Assembly (NCBI GenBank): GCA_036677505.1
Contig: JAVBWK010000029.1
Location: 1-36,715 of the forward strand
Origin: UBA2227 sp036677505
GTDB taxonomy: Bacteria; Bacillota_I; Bacilli_A; Erysipelotrichales; Erysipelotrichaceae
Length of the DNA stretch: 36,715 bases
Direction: 5' to 3'
A program made the translations under genes and the position numbers. Under the pieces are notes generated by a model, which was given only the letters and a program-made list of their open reading frames with translations, had not been told where the DNA came from and made no database searches. Below are positions 1 through 7,758 of this stretch, in pieces. How positions within the stretch are numbered: the stretch's first letter is position 1; every line of letters begins with the position of its first letter.

Positions 1-60
1 GCCGGTTTCTTCCATTTCAGAGATTAGTTTAAGCTTAAATTCTACATCATACGTTGTCAT
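1..60 (-). CDS. IS3-family transposase OrfA, N-terminal fragment (continues beyond window)
   Basis: Twenty codons read leftward from an ATG at 60 to the window edge. The visible peptide begins MTTYDVEFKLKLISE, which resembles the start of the helix-turn-helix OrfA of IS3/IS150-type transposases, where a (Y)xxEFKLKLV-like stretch precedes the DNA-binding helices. The adjacent terminal inverted repeat (88-111) supports this. A purine-rich RBS (AGAAAGGGG) lies about 11 bases upstream, inside a hairpin. The IS subgroup, the OrfB frame and integrity cannot be judged because the rest lies outside the window. Confidence 0.6.
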   Translation of the reverse strand, partial: MTTYDVEFKLKLISEMEETG

Positions 61-67
61 ATAAAAA

Positions 68-106
68 TGCACCCCTTTCTGTTAGTTGTCTAACTTTTGG
101 GGTGCA
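68..106 (-). promoter_or_regulatory. Hairpin over the transposase ribosome-binding site
   Basis: A perfect 8-bp inverted repeat (TGCACCCC at 68-75, GGGGTGCA at 99-106) encloses a second 5-bp repeat (GTTAG at 81-85, CTAAC at 90-94). In a transcript entering from outside the element on the minus strand, the 3' arm contains the AAGGGG ribosome-binding site of OrfA and is followed by five U. It could therefore terminate or mask read-through transcripts. This matches the known principle that IS elements guard against activation from flanking promoters; its operation here is inference. Confidence 0.5.
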
Positions 107-114
107 CTTCATAA

Positions 115-128
115 CCGGGTCTTTTTTT
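115..128 (+). terminator. Orphan right arm of an intrinsic terminator, apparently split by the IS
   Basis: CCGGGTC at 115-121 is followed directly by seven T (122-128). This is the usual 3' half of a rho-independent terminator, but the matching GACCCGG arm is absent upstream because the IS end stops at 111. The left arm is expected on the far side of the element, outside the window. Between here and the tRNA-His promoter (129-205) I see nothing else recognisable. Confidence 0.4.
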
Positions 129-205
129 ATGATGGTATGAACTAACCGTCCGTCAAAATGACTGACAGCGATTTAAATCTCTGAAAATAAAATCACCGAT
201 TTTGC

Positions 206-234
206 TTTACAAAAAGGACTAAATAAAGTAAAAT
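206..234 (+). promoter_or_regulatory. Promoter of tRNA-His
   Basis: -35 TTTACA (206-211) and -10 TAAAAT (229-234) are separated by 17 bases and lie about 21 bases upstream of the tRNA 5' end. This is a near-consensus sigma-A promoter. Confidence 0.75.
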
Positions 235-254
235 TACCATTGCACCGAACTTAT

Positions 255-332
255 GGCGGCCGTGGCGAAGTTGGTCAACGCACCGGATTGTGGCTCCGGC
301 ACTCGCGGGTTCAAGTCCCGTCGGTCGCCCCA
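255..332 (+). tRNA. tRNA-His (GUG)
   Basis: The cloverleaf folds fully. It has the extra G-1 opposite C73 that marks tRNA-His, acceptor GCGGCCG/CGGTCGC, D-stem GCG/CGC, anticodon stem CCGGA/TCCGG around a loop with GTG, and T-stem GCGGG/CCCGT. CCA is encoded at 330-332. It is a single-gene unit with its own promoter and terminator. Confidence 0.95.
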
Positions 333-345
333 TGATTTAAAAAAT

Positions 346-370
346 AACACTTGTCAACAGTGTTTTTTTT
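346..370 (+). terminator. Terminator after tRNA-His
   Basis: AACACT (346-351) pairs with AGTGTT (359-364) across a 7-base loop and is followed by a T-run. It lies 14 bases past the tRNA CCA end. Confidence 0.75.
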
Positions 371-371
371 A

Positions 372-400
372 TTGCACATTCGGCTGTGAAGGAATATGAT
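372..400 (+). promoter_or_regulatory. Promoter of the ABC-2 exporter operon
   Basis: -35 TTGCAC (372-377), a 17-base spacer, and -10 TATGAT (395-400). Transcription would begin near 407, so an ATG at 396 lies inside the -10 box and cannot be the start. The ATG at 420, preceded by GGAG at 408-411, is the supported start. Confidence 0.55.
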
Positions 401-419
401 TATTTTTGGAGTTGATGTT

Positions 420-1421
420 ATGATCCACGTTGAAAATGCGGTCAAAGAATTTAAGAAAATCGTCAAGCAACCGGGACTGAAAGGAAGCGTTCAAGCTCTT
501 TTTAAGCCCAGTTATGAAATTGTCTCTGCGGTCAGTGATGTTTCTTTTGAAGTGAAAAAAGGGGAAATCATGGGGTTTATCGGTCCTAATGGAGCCGGGA
601 AATCTACGATGATCAAAATGCTCACCGGGATTTTGTATCCGACCTCAGGGAATATCACGGTCGCGGGATTTAATCCGCAAAAACAGAGACAACAATATGT
701 CGGGCACATCGGGGTCGTCTTTGGACAGCGAACGCAGCTATGGTGGGATTTGCCTTTGTCTGAGACATTTACGGTATTAAAAGAGATATATCGAGTAGAA
801 AACAAGTTGTTTGAGCAGCGCATGGGATACCTGAATGAGGTATTGGATATCGCCCCGTTGATGACTTCGCCCGTCCGGACATTATCATTGGGTCAGCGGA
901 TGCGTGCCGATTTGGCTGCGGCGATGCTGCATCGGCCGAAGGTTCTCTTTCTGGATGAACCGACCATCGGATTGGATGTCGTTGTCAAAGACAATATCCG
1001 AAAAGCCATTGCTCAGATGAATAAGAATGATGATACGACCATCATTCTTACGACCCATGATTTGGCAGATATTGAATTGCTTTCGCATAGGATCGTCATG
1101 ATCGATCAGGGCAAGAAGGTTTATCAGGGAACATTGAGTGATTTAAAGGAAAGATTTGGGAAGAGCAAGAAGATTGAGTTTGTGATTCAGGATCTCAATC
1201 AGCCTGTCAAAGAATTATTATCGCAACGCTTTGACCAGCGGGGTGTCGAGGTTTCGGTTGAAGATGATAAAGGCACTCTGATCGTCGACCGAAGCATACC
1301 TTCGGCACTGATTTTAAAAGAACTTTTAGATATGATTGCTGTCAAAGATATATCGATCAAAGAGTCGGATGTTGAGAATATCATCAAAGAGATTTATCTG
1401 ACTAAGGTTTCATATGAATAA
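420..1421 (+). CDS. ABC-2 type transporter ATP-binding protein (COG4586-like)
   Basis: Nucleotide-binding subunit that would power an exporter formed with the next two genes. Counted from the 420 start (333 aa), Walker A GPNGAGKST is near residue 55, the Q-loop (VFGQRTQLWW) near 100-107, the signature LSLGQ near 155, Walker B LFLDEPT near 177 and the H-loop histidine (TTHD) near 213. The GQRTQLWWDLP stretch is typical of the COG4586 branch that pairs with COG4587 and COG3694 permeases. The C-terminal ~90 residues form the extra domain often seen in DrrA/NatA-like exporters. A longer reading from 396 is rejected because that ATG overlaps the promoter. It overlaps the next gene by 8 bases, implying coupled translation. 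The substrate is unknown. Confidence 0.9.
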   Translation: MIHVENAVKEFKKIVKQPGLKGSVQALFKPSYEIVSAVSDVSFEVKKGEIMGFIGPNGAGKSTMIKMLTGILYPTSGNITVAGFNPQKQRQQYVGHIGVVFGQRTQLWWDLPLSETFTVLKEIYRVENKLFEQRMGYLNEVLDIAPLMTSPVRTLSLGQRMRADLAAAMLHRPKVLFLDEPTIGLDVVVKDNIRKAIAQMNKNDDTTIILTTHDLADIELLSHRIVMIDQGKKVYQGTLSDLKERFGKSKKIEFVIQDLNQPVKELLSQRFDQRGVEVSVEDDKGTLIVDRSIPSALILKELLDMIAVKDISIKESDVENIIKEIYLTKVSYE

Positions 1422-2226
1422 GATCAGGGCATATTTCCCTTTTGCCAAAGGCGGATTTCTGACGGCTATCGCTTATCGGACACATATCCTCGGTTTTCTG
1501 GTGGGCGAACTGTTGTTTAGTTTCATTATGTATTATTTATGGAAGACGGTTTTTGCCAATACCGGCGGTACACTGCTGGGATTTACTTTTGCGGATATGG
1601 TCGTATTCATCTTCTTATCCAATGCCACCCGCTTTCTGATTCACAGTGAAGCGACGTATACCGTGGCGGAGGAAATCATGGAGGGAAGCATTTCGATGCG
1701 GCTGATCAAACCGGTGCGGTTGGACTTAAGTCTGATGTTTACGGATCTTGGCGGAACGATTTTGACTTTCGTACTTATCTTCATCCCGATGGTCATCGGT
1801 ATAGAGATTTATCGTTACCTTGAATTTGGGGTGTGGATGGTATCGCCGATGCGTATATTGTTGTTTCTCTTCAGTGCCGCATTCAGTTTTCTGGTAAATT
1901 TCTACTTTGACTTGTGCTTTGGGTTTATGGCATTTTTTCTGAAGAACTTATGGGGATTCAGTATTTTGAAGCAGTCAATGGTCAATTTTCTTTCCGGATC
2001 GATGATTCCCTTGGATTTTCTGCCAAAGATTTTTGCGGATCCGATCAAACTGATGCCATTTGCTTCCATCAGCTATACGCCGGTCATGATCTTTATGGGG
2101 AAGTACAGTTCGCAAGTGCTGGTCAATGCTTTGCTCTTGCAGGCGTTCTGGGTGTTGATGCTGTTTTTGCTTTCAACCCTGATCTTTGCCATTGCTAAGC
2201 GCCATTTGAGCGTTCAGGGAGGCTGA
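1414..2226 (+). CDS. ABC-2 family permease (COG4587-like)
   Basis: Integral membrane protein of 270 aa with about six hydrophobic segments, and a conserved-looking loop after the second span (FLIHSEATYTVAEEIMEG, then SMRLIKPVR). That pattern is common in COG4587 permeases working with COG4586 ATPases. It begins inside the stop region of the ATPase gene (ATGAATAA) and ends one base before the next start codon, so the three genes form one transcriptional and translational unit. It probably forms one half of a heterodimeric channel. Family-level function is export or extrusion; no sequence feature reveals the cargo. Confidence 0.85.
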   Translation: MNKIRAYFPFAKGGFLTAIAYRTHILGFLVGELLFSFIMYYLWKTVFANTGGTLLGFTFADMVVFIFLSNATRFLIHSEATYTVAEEIMEGSISMRLIKPVRLDLSLMFTDLGGTILTFVLIFIPMVIGIEIYRYLEFGVWMVSPMRILLFLFSAAFSFLVNFYFDLCFGFMAFFLKNLWGFSILKQSMVNFLSGSMIPLDFLPKIFADPIKLMPFASISYTPVMIFMGKYSSQVLVNALLLQAFWVLMLFLLSTLIFAIAKRHLSVQGG

Positions 2227-2227
2227 C

Positions 2228-3019
2228 ATGGACCGATTCTTTCGTCTTTACGGTACGTTTATTGCTCAATACTTCAAACGGCTCTTAGAATATCGGATTG
2301 ATTTTCTGACGGGGGCGTTCAGTTTTCTGTTTGACCAGGTGACCTCCCTCGTATTTATATTTATCATTTTCAATCAGATCCCGACATTGAGCGGATATCC
2401 CTTTGAAGCCATCGTTTTCATCTACGGATTTTCGCTGATTCCCAAGGGAATCGACCATTTCTTTACGGATAATCTCTGGAAAGTAGCGTATTTTATGGTG
2501 CGAAACGGCAGTTTTGACCGATATCTGACCCGTCCAATCCATCCGCTGTTGCATGTGATCATGGAAACCTGGCAAATCGATGCATTGGGAGAATTTCTGA
2601 TTGGGGTTACCTTGGTACTGTACTCATCTTCACAAGGGGTCATTGCATGGAATGTATCAGACATAGTGATTTTACCGTTGACTCTGATCATGGCCTCCCT
2701 GATTTACACGTCGATTAAAATGATGGTCAGTGCCATTGCCTTATGGACCAAGCGCAGCGGAAGCATTTTACAGATGGTATACTCAACCAATGAGTTTGCC
2801 AAGTATCCCATCGCTATTTATCATCGGATGATTCAGTTTACGATCACATATATCATACCCTTTGCATTTACTTCCTACTTCCCGGCAAGATACTTTATGA
2901 CCCGTGAAAATCCATGGTGGAATTTGGGCGGGTTGTATGTGATTGCCATCATCTTCACCGGTATCGGCATTTGGCTGTGGCAAAAAGGATTGAGGGCATA
3001 TGAAAGTGCCGGCAGCTGA
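2228..3019 (+). CDS. ABC-2 family permease (COG3694-like)
   Basis: Second membrane subunit, 263 aa with about six hydrophobic segments. The cytoplasmic loop after span two reads VRNGSFDRYLTRPIHPL. This RPI/LxPL-type element recurs in COG3694 permeases and parallels the MRLIKPVRL stretch of the partner. An AGGGAGG ribosome-binding site overlaps the end of the upstream gene. The start at 2228 lies one base beyond the upstream TGA. No terminator hairpin follows; the next gene has its own promoter starting 5 bases after the stop. Confidence 0.85.
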   Translation: MDRFFRLYGTFIAQYFKRLLEYRIDFLTGAFSFLFDQVTSLVFIFIIFNQIPTLSGYPFEAIVFIYGFSLIPKGIDHFFTDNLWKVAYFMVRNGSFDRYLTRPIHPLLHVIMETWQIDALGEFLIGVTLVLYSSSQGVIAWNVSDIVILPLTLIMASLIYTSIKMMVSAIALWTKRSGSILQMVYSTNEFAKYPIAIYHRMIQFTITYIIPFAFTSYFPARYFMTRENPWWNLGGLYVIAIIFTGIGIWLWQKGLRAYESAGS

Positions 3020-3023
3020 TGAT

Positions 3024-3052
3024 TGATTTAAGCAGAGGGTATAAGCTATAAT
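3024..3052 (+). promoter_or_regulatory. Promoter of the GT-A-like gene
   Basis: -35 TTGATT (3024-3029), a 17-base spacer and a perfect -10 TATAAT (3047-3052). The start codon is 25 bases downstream, with GAGGTG as ribosome-binding site. Confidence 0.75.
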
Positions 3053-3076
3053 TTCATTAGAGATAGAGGTGATTAT

Positions 3077-3997
3077 ATGAAACTCACCGTTGGATATCAT
3101 TTTCATGAACCTGTTGCTGATTTGCAGTCGTTTTTCGCTTGGATCAATACTCTGGAAGTCGATGAATGTGAATTGCTGATTGTCGATGATCGCAGACAGA
3201 AAGATAATTCTGAGATTTTTCGAGATCATCCGTGGCCCAAGCATGTTCACTTGAAGGTCATATCATTTCCTTTTGAAGGGAAAGCCAACGCATACAATCA
3301 CATGATATATCAGGCCAAACATCCCTGGCTGATGTTTGTGACTGTCCAGCACCGTTTCATCAGCTCAGATATCAGTAATATGTTACAGATGGCCGAAAAG
3401 ACCGGTGCAGATATCGTCGTTGCTCCGATCGATCATAAGCAGTTGCCATGGCATCAGCGGCGGATGTATCCGCGAGCATTTGATGATGCACAGACAATTT
3501 TTGATGATCCTTCGATACTGGTTTCATTTACCGACACGATATATGGTAAAACTTTCAGAACAGAATTCTTAAAGCAGAATAAGATTCATTTTATGGAATT
3601 TGACAGCATGTTGGGTATTCCGTTTCTTACCATTGCCTATGCCCATCGGGCAAAAGTTGCCTATGCTCACTGGCTTCAGCTGCCTTTGGGAAATGAAGTG
3701 TTTGAACAGGGGTATAAGGACATCCTGAAAGCCCTCGACAGAATCACCCAGCAGTACAAACGATTGCATCTGGATGACTTGTTTGAAAAGGAACTTCACT
3801 ATCTGATTTTAAGGAAAATCATTGTCAACAATCTTCTGATCAGCAAGGAACTTTCAAAACAGGAGCGCACATTACTGATCAAGCAGTGCAAAAATTATAT
3901 CAAACGCCGGGGGATCAAGTGGGACAATCCATACTTTTCGGCCGATGATAAGTGGTTACGGCTCAATGTCTATTACGCAAAAATGATGATTGGTTAA
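3077..3997 (+). CDS. GT-A fold (family 2-like) glycosyltransferase homologue lacking a DxD motif
   Basis: 306 aa, cytosolic, monocistronic. The N-terminal half looks like a GT2 nucleotide-sugar domain: a first beta-strand with a short helix, LLIVDD near residues 35-39, then GKANAYNHMIYQA near 75-87, which matches the GxxxARNxGI-type helix before the catalytic strand. Where active GT2 enzymes carry a DxD (as in MFLDSDD), this protein reads WLMFVTVQHRF near 92-102, so the metal-binding aspartates are missing. The C-terminal third is rich in basic and aromatic residues. It may be an inactive or regulatory relative, or use an unusual mechanism. No neighbouring cell-wall or polysaccharide gene hints at a substrate. 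The fold call is by eye and moderate. Confidence 0.55.
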   Translation: MKLTVGYHFHEPVADLQSFFAWINTLEVDECELLIVDDRRQKDNSEIFRDHPWPKHVHLKVISFPFEGKANAYNHMIYQAKHPWLMFVTVQHRFISSDISNMLQMAEKTGADIVVAPIDHKQLPWHQRRMYPRAFDDAQTIFDDPSILVSFTDTIYGKTFRTEFLKQNKIHFMEFDSMLGIPFLTIAYAHRAKVAYAHWLQLPLGNEVFEQGYKDILKALDRITQQYKRLHLDDLFEKELHYLILRKIIVNNLLISKELSKQERTLLIKQCKNYIKRRGIKWDNPYFSADDKWLRLNVYYAKMMIG

Positions 3998-4017
3998 AGA
4001 GGGAAACCTCTTTTTTT
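3996..4017 (+). terminator. Terminator after the GT-A-like gene
   Basis: AAAGAGG (3996-4002), a GAAA tetraloop, CCTCTTT (4007-4013) and a T-run to 4017. It starts inside the stop codon. Confidence 0.85.
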
Positions 4018-4078
4018 GTAAATTTACAGAATAATAATGTAAAAATTCATGTGAAATGAAAAATATTGAAAGAAAAGA

Positions 4079-4106
4079 TTGACATCTTTTTTCAATTGCG
4101 TATAAT
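4079..4106 (+). promoter_or_regulatory. Promoter of the opp operon
   Basis: Consensus -35 TTGACA (4079-4084), a 16-base spacer and consensus -10 TATAAT (4101-4106). It is the strongest-looking promoter in the window, as expected for an abundant binding protein. No operator or riboswitch is evident between the terminator at 4017 and the start codon. Confidence 0.85.
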
Positions 4107-4129
4107 TACACTATCAAAGGAGGAAGAGT

Positions 4130-5761
4130 ATGAAAAATTTAACAAGAATACTTGCTTTGTTGTTAATTTCATTCTTGATCGTCGGATGTACCGGCGGGAA
4201 AGTTGAAGGGGAAGATTTGGTTTTGAAGGTGGCTAAGAGCAGTGATGTTATCTCTCTGGATACCCACGTCGCTACCGATGGAGTCTCTTTTGAAGTGATT
4301 AAAGCATTTACAGAAGGTTTGGTCGAATATGATGCTGATGGCAATATCATTGCCGGTGTTGCGAAGGCATGGGATGTTTCGGCTGATGGAAAAGTATACA
4401 CATTTACCTTGCGGGAAGATGCCCTTTGGTCCAATGGAACCAAGGTTACAGCTGCGGACTTCGTTTACGGGTTCCAGAGGTTGGCTGATCCGGCGAAAAC
4501 CCATCAGTATTCTTATTTGGTGGAATCATTGAAAATCGCTAACGGCGCAGATGTGCTTGCCGGAACCAAACCTGTCACTGATTTGGGTGTTAAGGCTGAG
4601 GGAGATTTCAAATTTGTAGTAACCTTGGATGAGGCTGTTCCGTATTTCATGCAGCTGATGACATTCCCGTCGTTTCATCCGGTCAACCAGGCGTTTGTCG
4701 AAGGTGCCGGCGATAAGTATGCGACAGGTGTCGAATTCTTGATTTCCAATGGCCCGTTCGTACTGACCGAGTGGGTATCGGGAAGTCTGATCAAGTTTGA
4801 AAAGAATGACAAATATTGGGATAAAGCGGCTGTCAAACTGGATGGTCTTGAATTCCAAATCTTTAAAGATTATCAGAGTGCAGCTTTGGAGTATGAAGCA
4901 GGAACTGTCGATGTTACCGCTATTACATCCAATATCGTTGACCGCTATAAAAATGATGCGGGATATACCGAAGTCAAATTGGGCTATGTCTGGTTCTTAT
5001 CGCCGAATCAGTTGGATGCAACCATGCAAAACAAGAATCTGCGTCTGGCCTTGGCTCATGCCTTTGACCGGGCTCACATTGCTGAAAATCTGTTGGGTGA
5101 CGGTTCGATCGTTGCCGGCGGTATCGTTTCTTCCGGTCTGGTGACCGGTCCAAACGGAAAAGACTTCCGTGAAGACTCCGGTGTATTCCAGACGATGGAT
5201 GTGGCGAAAGCCCAGGCTTTCTGGGAAGCCGCAAAAACAGAGTTAGGCGTAACCACTCTTACGATTGAATTGCTTGTCGGATCACCGGAAACGGATACCG
5301 GTTTGGCTGTCGGAACAGCTGAATTCTTAAAGTCGGAGTTTGAAAAGAATCTGCCGGGTCTGACCGTATCCATTAAAACGACCATTAAGAAGGATCGTTT
5401 GGATCTGATGAATAAAGGTGAATACCAATTGGGTCTGACCCGTTGGGGTCCGGACTTCGCTGATCCTCTGACCTATCTGAAAGACTTGTTTGAAACCGGA
5501 TCACCGTACAACTATCCGAGATTCTCGGTTGCTGAGTATGATGCGATCATTGCTTCGGTATCGCCGGGCGGTGCATTGGCTGCGGATCTCAATGTCCGTT
5601 GGGATACTCTGAAACAGGCTGAGGCCTTCTTGTTGGGTGAAGCGGGAGTCATCCCGGCTTGGCAGACGGGTACTGCGATGCTGATCAGTACAAAAGTTAC
5701 CGGAATTGAATATCACGTAGTCGGAATGCCTTGCTACAAGCGCGCTACGAAAGTTGAGTAG
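4130..5761 (+). CDS. oppA: Oligopeptide ABC transporter substrate-binding lipoprotein (SBP family 5)
   Basis: 543 aa. The signal peptide (hydrophobic residues 6-18) ends in lipobox LIVGC with Cys20 as the lipidated residue, so the protein is tethered outside the membrane. The mature part follows the OppA/DppA plan: an early LDTHVATDG segment, WDVSADGKVYTFTLREDALWSNG near 85-107 (the family 5 hallmark), a central FEKNDKYWD segment, and a C-terminal domain with LTRWGPDFADPLTYL near 434-448. Strong RBS (AAAGGAGGAAGAG). It is followed by a hairpin and then by oppBCDF, so it is the peptide-capturing component of that importer. Exact peptide length preference cannot be read from sequence. Confidence 0.93.
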   Translation: MKNLTRILALLLISFLIVGCTGGKVEGEDLVLKVAKSSDVISLDTHVATDGVSFEVIKAFTEGLVEYDADGNIIAGVAKAWDVSADGKVYTFTLREDALWSNGTKVTAADFVYGFQRLADPAKTHQYSYLVESLKIANGADVLAGTKPVTDLGVKAEGDFKFVVTLDEAVPYFMQLMTFPSFHPVNQAFVEGAGDKYATGVEFLISNGPFVLTEWVSGSLIKFEKNDKYWDKAAVKLDGLEFQIFKDYQSAALEYEAGTVDVTAITSNIVDRYKNDAGYTEVKLGYVWFLSPNQLDATMQNKNLRLALAHAFDRAHIAENLLGDGSIVAGGIVSSGLVTGPNGKDFREDSGVFQTMDVAKAQAFWEAAKTELGVTTLTIELLVGSPETDTGLAVGTAEFLKSEFEKNLPGLTVSIKTTIKKDRLDLMNKGEYQLGLTRWGPDFADPLTYLKDLFETGSPYNYPRFSVAEYDAIIASVSPGGALAADLNVRWDTLKQAEAFLLGEAGVIPAWQTGTAMLISTKVTGIEYHVVGMPCYKRATKVE

Positions 5762-5766
5762 TATTC

Positions 5767-5792
5767 AGGGCCCTTTTGGGCCCTTTGTTTTT
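5767..5792 (+). terminator. Intercistronic hairpin between oppA and oppB
   Basis: AGGGCCC (5767-5773) and GGGCCCT (5778-5784) around a TTTT loop, followed by TTTGTTTTT. The interrupted T-run suggests partial termination. This would let the binding protein be made in excess over the membrane and ATPase subunits downstream, a common arrangement for ABC importers. Confidence 0.7.
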
Positions 5793-5808
5793 CAGAAAGG
5801 AGTAAGCC

Positions 5809-6744
5809 ATGCTGAAGTACATTTCAAAACGGGTTTTCTGGTCGATTGTCACCTTGCTGATCATTATTTTCATCCTGTTTCTCTTGCTTCAATTTATGCC
5901 CGGGACACCGTTTGATGATGAGAAGCTGACCGAAGCCCAACGAATTATCATGTATGCCAAATACGGTCTTGATGCCCCATTTTGGCAGCGTTTCGGTATA
6001 TATCTCAAAAACATCCTGTTAGAGGGGGATTTTGGGATCTCATTGGCCTTACAGAAAAACCAGTTGGTACAGGATATCGTGTTACCGCGGTTGGGTATTT
6101 CTGTGCGGATCGGCTTACAGGCTTTGATCCTGGGGACTACGATGGGTATTCTTTATGGGGTTCTGTCCGGTTCAAATAAGAACACTTGGATTGATACGGC
6201 AACGACCTTTGTTGCGGTATTGGGTGTCAGCATTCCCTCGTATGTCTTTGCTTTACTGCTCAGTTATTTCTTCGGATATAAATGGCGCATCTTCAGTATC
6301 ACCTACCGTCACGGAACGCCGTTTTTATCATCGATCTTGCCGACGATCTCCTTATCGATGTTCGTCATGGCGCAGACAACCCGGTTTTTACGCACCGAAC
6401 TGATTGAAGTGCTGTCCTCCGAATATATCAAGCTGGTTGAGGCCAAAGGGGTCAAGCGGATCAAAGTCATTTTCCGCCATGGCATCCGCAATGCTCTGAT
6501 CTCCGTGGTTACGATTTTGGGCCCGCTGACTGTCACCCTGATGACCGGATCGCTGGTCGTGGAGCGGGTGTACGGTGTGCCGGGGATTGGGGATTTGCTG
6601 GTGGAAGGCATTCTTACCAATGATTTCAATGTCATTGTCATGATTGCATTTATTTACAGTGCTTTGTATATCACGATGAATCTTGCGGTCGATATCCTTT
6701 ACGGTATCATCGATCCGCGCATTCGTGTGGCGAAGGGAGGGTAA
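5809..6744 (+). CDS. oppB: Oligopeptide ABC transporter permease
   Basis: 311 aa membrane protein of the OppB/DppB class: one N-terminal span (residues 9-29), a periplasmic-side segment with FMPGTPFDDE and the QRFGIYLKNILLEGDFGISL motif typical of OppB, then about five more spans. The cytoplasmic EAA loop (EYIKLVEAKGVKRIKVIFRH, about residues 205-224) contacts the ATPases. RBS AAAGGAG lies 8 bases before the ATG. It sits 17 bases beyond the oppA hairpin, and its stop is one base before oppC. Confidence 0.93.
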   Translation: MLKYISKRVFWSIVTLLIIIFILFLLLQFMPGTPFDDEKLTEAQRIIMYAKYGLDAPFWQRFGIYLKNILLEGDFGISLALQKNQLVQDIVLPRLGISVRIGLQALILGTTMGILYGVLSGSNKNTWIDTATTFVAVLGVSIPSYVFALLLSYFFGYKWRIFSITYRHGTPFLSSILPTISLSMFVMAQTTRFLRTELIEVLSSEYIKLVEAKGVKRIKVIFRHGIRNALISVVTILGPLTVTLMTGSLVVERVYGVPGIGDLLVEGILTNDFNVIVMIAFIYSALYITMNLAVDILYGIIDPRIRVAKGG

Positions 6745-6745
6745 C

Positions 6746-7750
6746 ATGGAAAACATCACAAAAGAAATGTTTACTCCGGTGCTTACGCAGGATCATCAGA
6801 TTCAGGAAATGGTCTTTGATACCGGAGCTACCTTTTTCAAGGATGCCTGGAAGCGGTTTAGTAAAAACAAGGGCGGGGTCATCGGCTTGTTTGCCATCAT
6901 GTTCATCTTGACGATGGCGCTGATCGGTCCGATGATCGGTACCCATGTGTACAATGAGCTGATTGCTGAGCACATCGACCTGCCGGCCCGCGTTCCGTTT
7001 CTCGAGAATTTCGGTATTTTCGATGGTTCGGTCAACGGTCTTAATCCGTATATCACCCGTGGACTGACGGATGTGTATTATTGGTTTGGAACCGATAATC
7101 TCGGACGTGATTTGTGGGCTCGGGTGTGGATGGGAACACGCATATCCTTTTTCGTCGCCTTGGTCGCGGTTGCGATCGATGTCGTTTTCGGGATTACTTA
7201 TGGGTTGATTTCCGGTTATTTCGGCGGAAAGGTCGATTTGATTATGCAGCGCATCGTGGAAATCATTTCCGGAATTCCCAATCTGGTTGTCGTTATTTTG
7301 CTTGTGTTGGTGTTAAAGCCGGGCTTGACCTCGATCATTTTAGCTCTGATGATCACCGGTTGGATTTCGATGAGTCGGGTCGTGCGGTCTCAGACCCTGA
7401 AAATCAAGGAGATGGAGTTTGTCTTGGCCGCGAAAACCTTGGGTGCATCCTCATTTTTTATCATTGCCAAGGAAGTGTTGCCCAACATCATCGGACAGAT
7501 TATCGTCATGACGATGTTCTCTATTCCCAGTGCGATTTTCTATGAGTCATTTCTGGCGTTTATCGGCTTGGGACTGCAACCGCCAATCGCTTCTTTAGGC
7601 GTACTTATTTCCCGTGGATATTTGGCGATGCTGACCTATCCGCACATGGTCACATTTCCGGTTGTCGTATTGTCGACGCTGATGCTCAGTTTTAACTTGG
7701 TTGCGGACGGACTGCGGGACGCATTTGATCCGAAAATGAAAGGATTTTAG
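6746..7750 (+). CDS. oppC: Oligopeptide ABC transporter permease
   Basis: 334 aa from the ATG at 6746, preceded by GGGAGG; a longer reading from 6683 would run well into oppB and is not supported by a ribosome-binding site. OppC/DppC class: a basic stretch before the first span (DAWKRFSKNKGG), then FGTDNLGRDLWARVWMGTR, which is the family hallmark, the EAA loop EFVLAAKTLGASSFFIIAKE, and the C-terminal segment LGLQPPIASLGVLISRG. It pairs with OppB to form the peptide channel. oppD follows after 8 bases, with its RBS overlapping the oppC stop codon. Confidence 0.93.
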   Translation: MENITKEMFTPVLTQDHQIQEMVFDTGATFFKDAWKRFSKNKGGVIGLFAIMFILTMALIGPMIGTHVYNELIAEHIDLPARVPFLENFGIFDGSVNGLNPYITRGLTDVYYWFGTDNLGRDLWARVWMGTRISFFVALVAVAIDVVFGITYGLISGYFGGKVDLIMQRIVEIISGIPNLVVVILLVLVLKPGLTSIILALMITGWISMSRVVRSQTLKIKEMEFVLAAKTLGASSFFIIAKEVLPNIIGQIIVMTMFSIPSAIFYESFLAFIGLGLQPPIASLGVLISRGYLAMLTYPHMVTFPVVVLSTLMLSFNLVADGLRDAFDPKMKGF

Positions 7751-7758
7751 GTGAACGT

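Larger units (their letters stand above)
1..111 (-). mobile_element. Left terminus of an IS3-family (IS150-like) insertion sequence
   Basis: Read on the minus strand, the element starts with TGAAGTGCACCCC at 111 and continues AAAAGTTAGAC. This matches the general form of IS150-group ends (TG..., a C-run, then AAAAGTTAGAC). The OrfA start codon follows about 50 bases inside. The other end, the target duplication and the rest of the transposase lie to the left of base 1. The base 3' of the repeat is 112, where host sequence begins. Confidence 0.6.

Noticed and set aside
396..419. Earlier ATG of the first ABC ATPase gene
   Set aside because: It overlaps the -10 box of the operon promoter and has no properly spaced ribosome-binding site.
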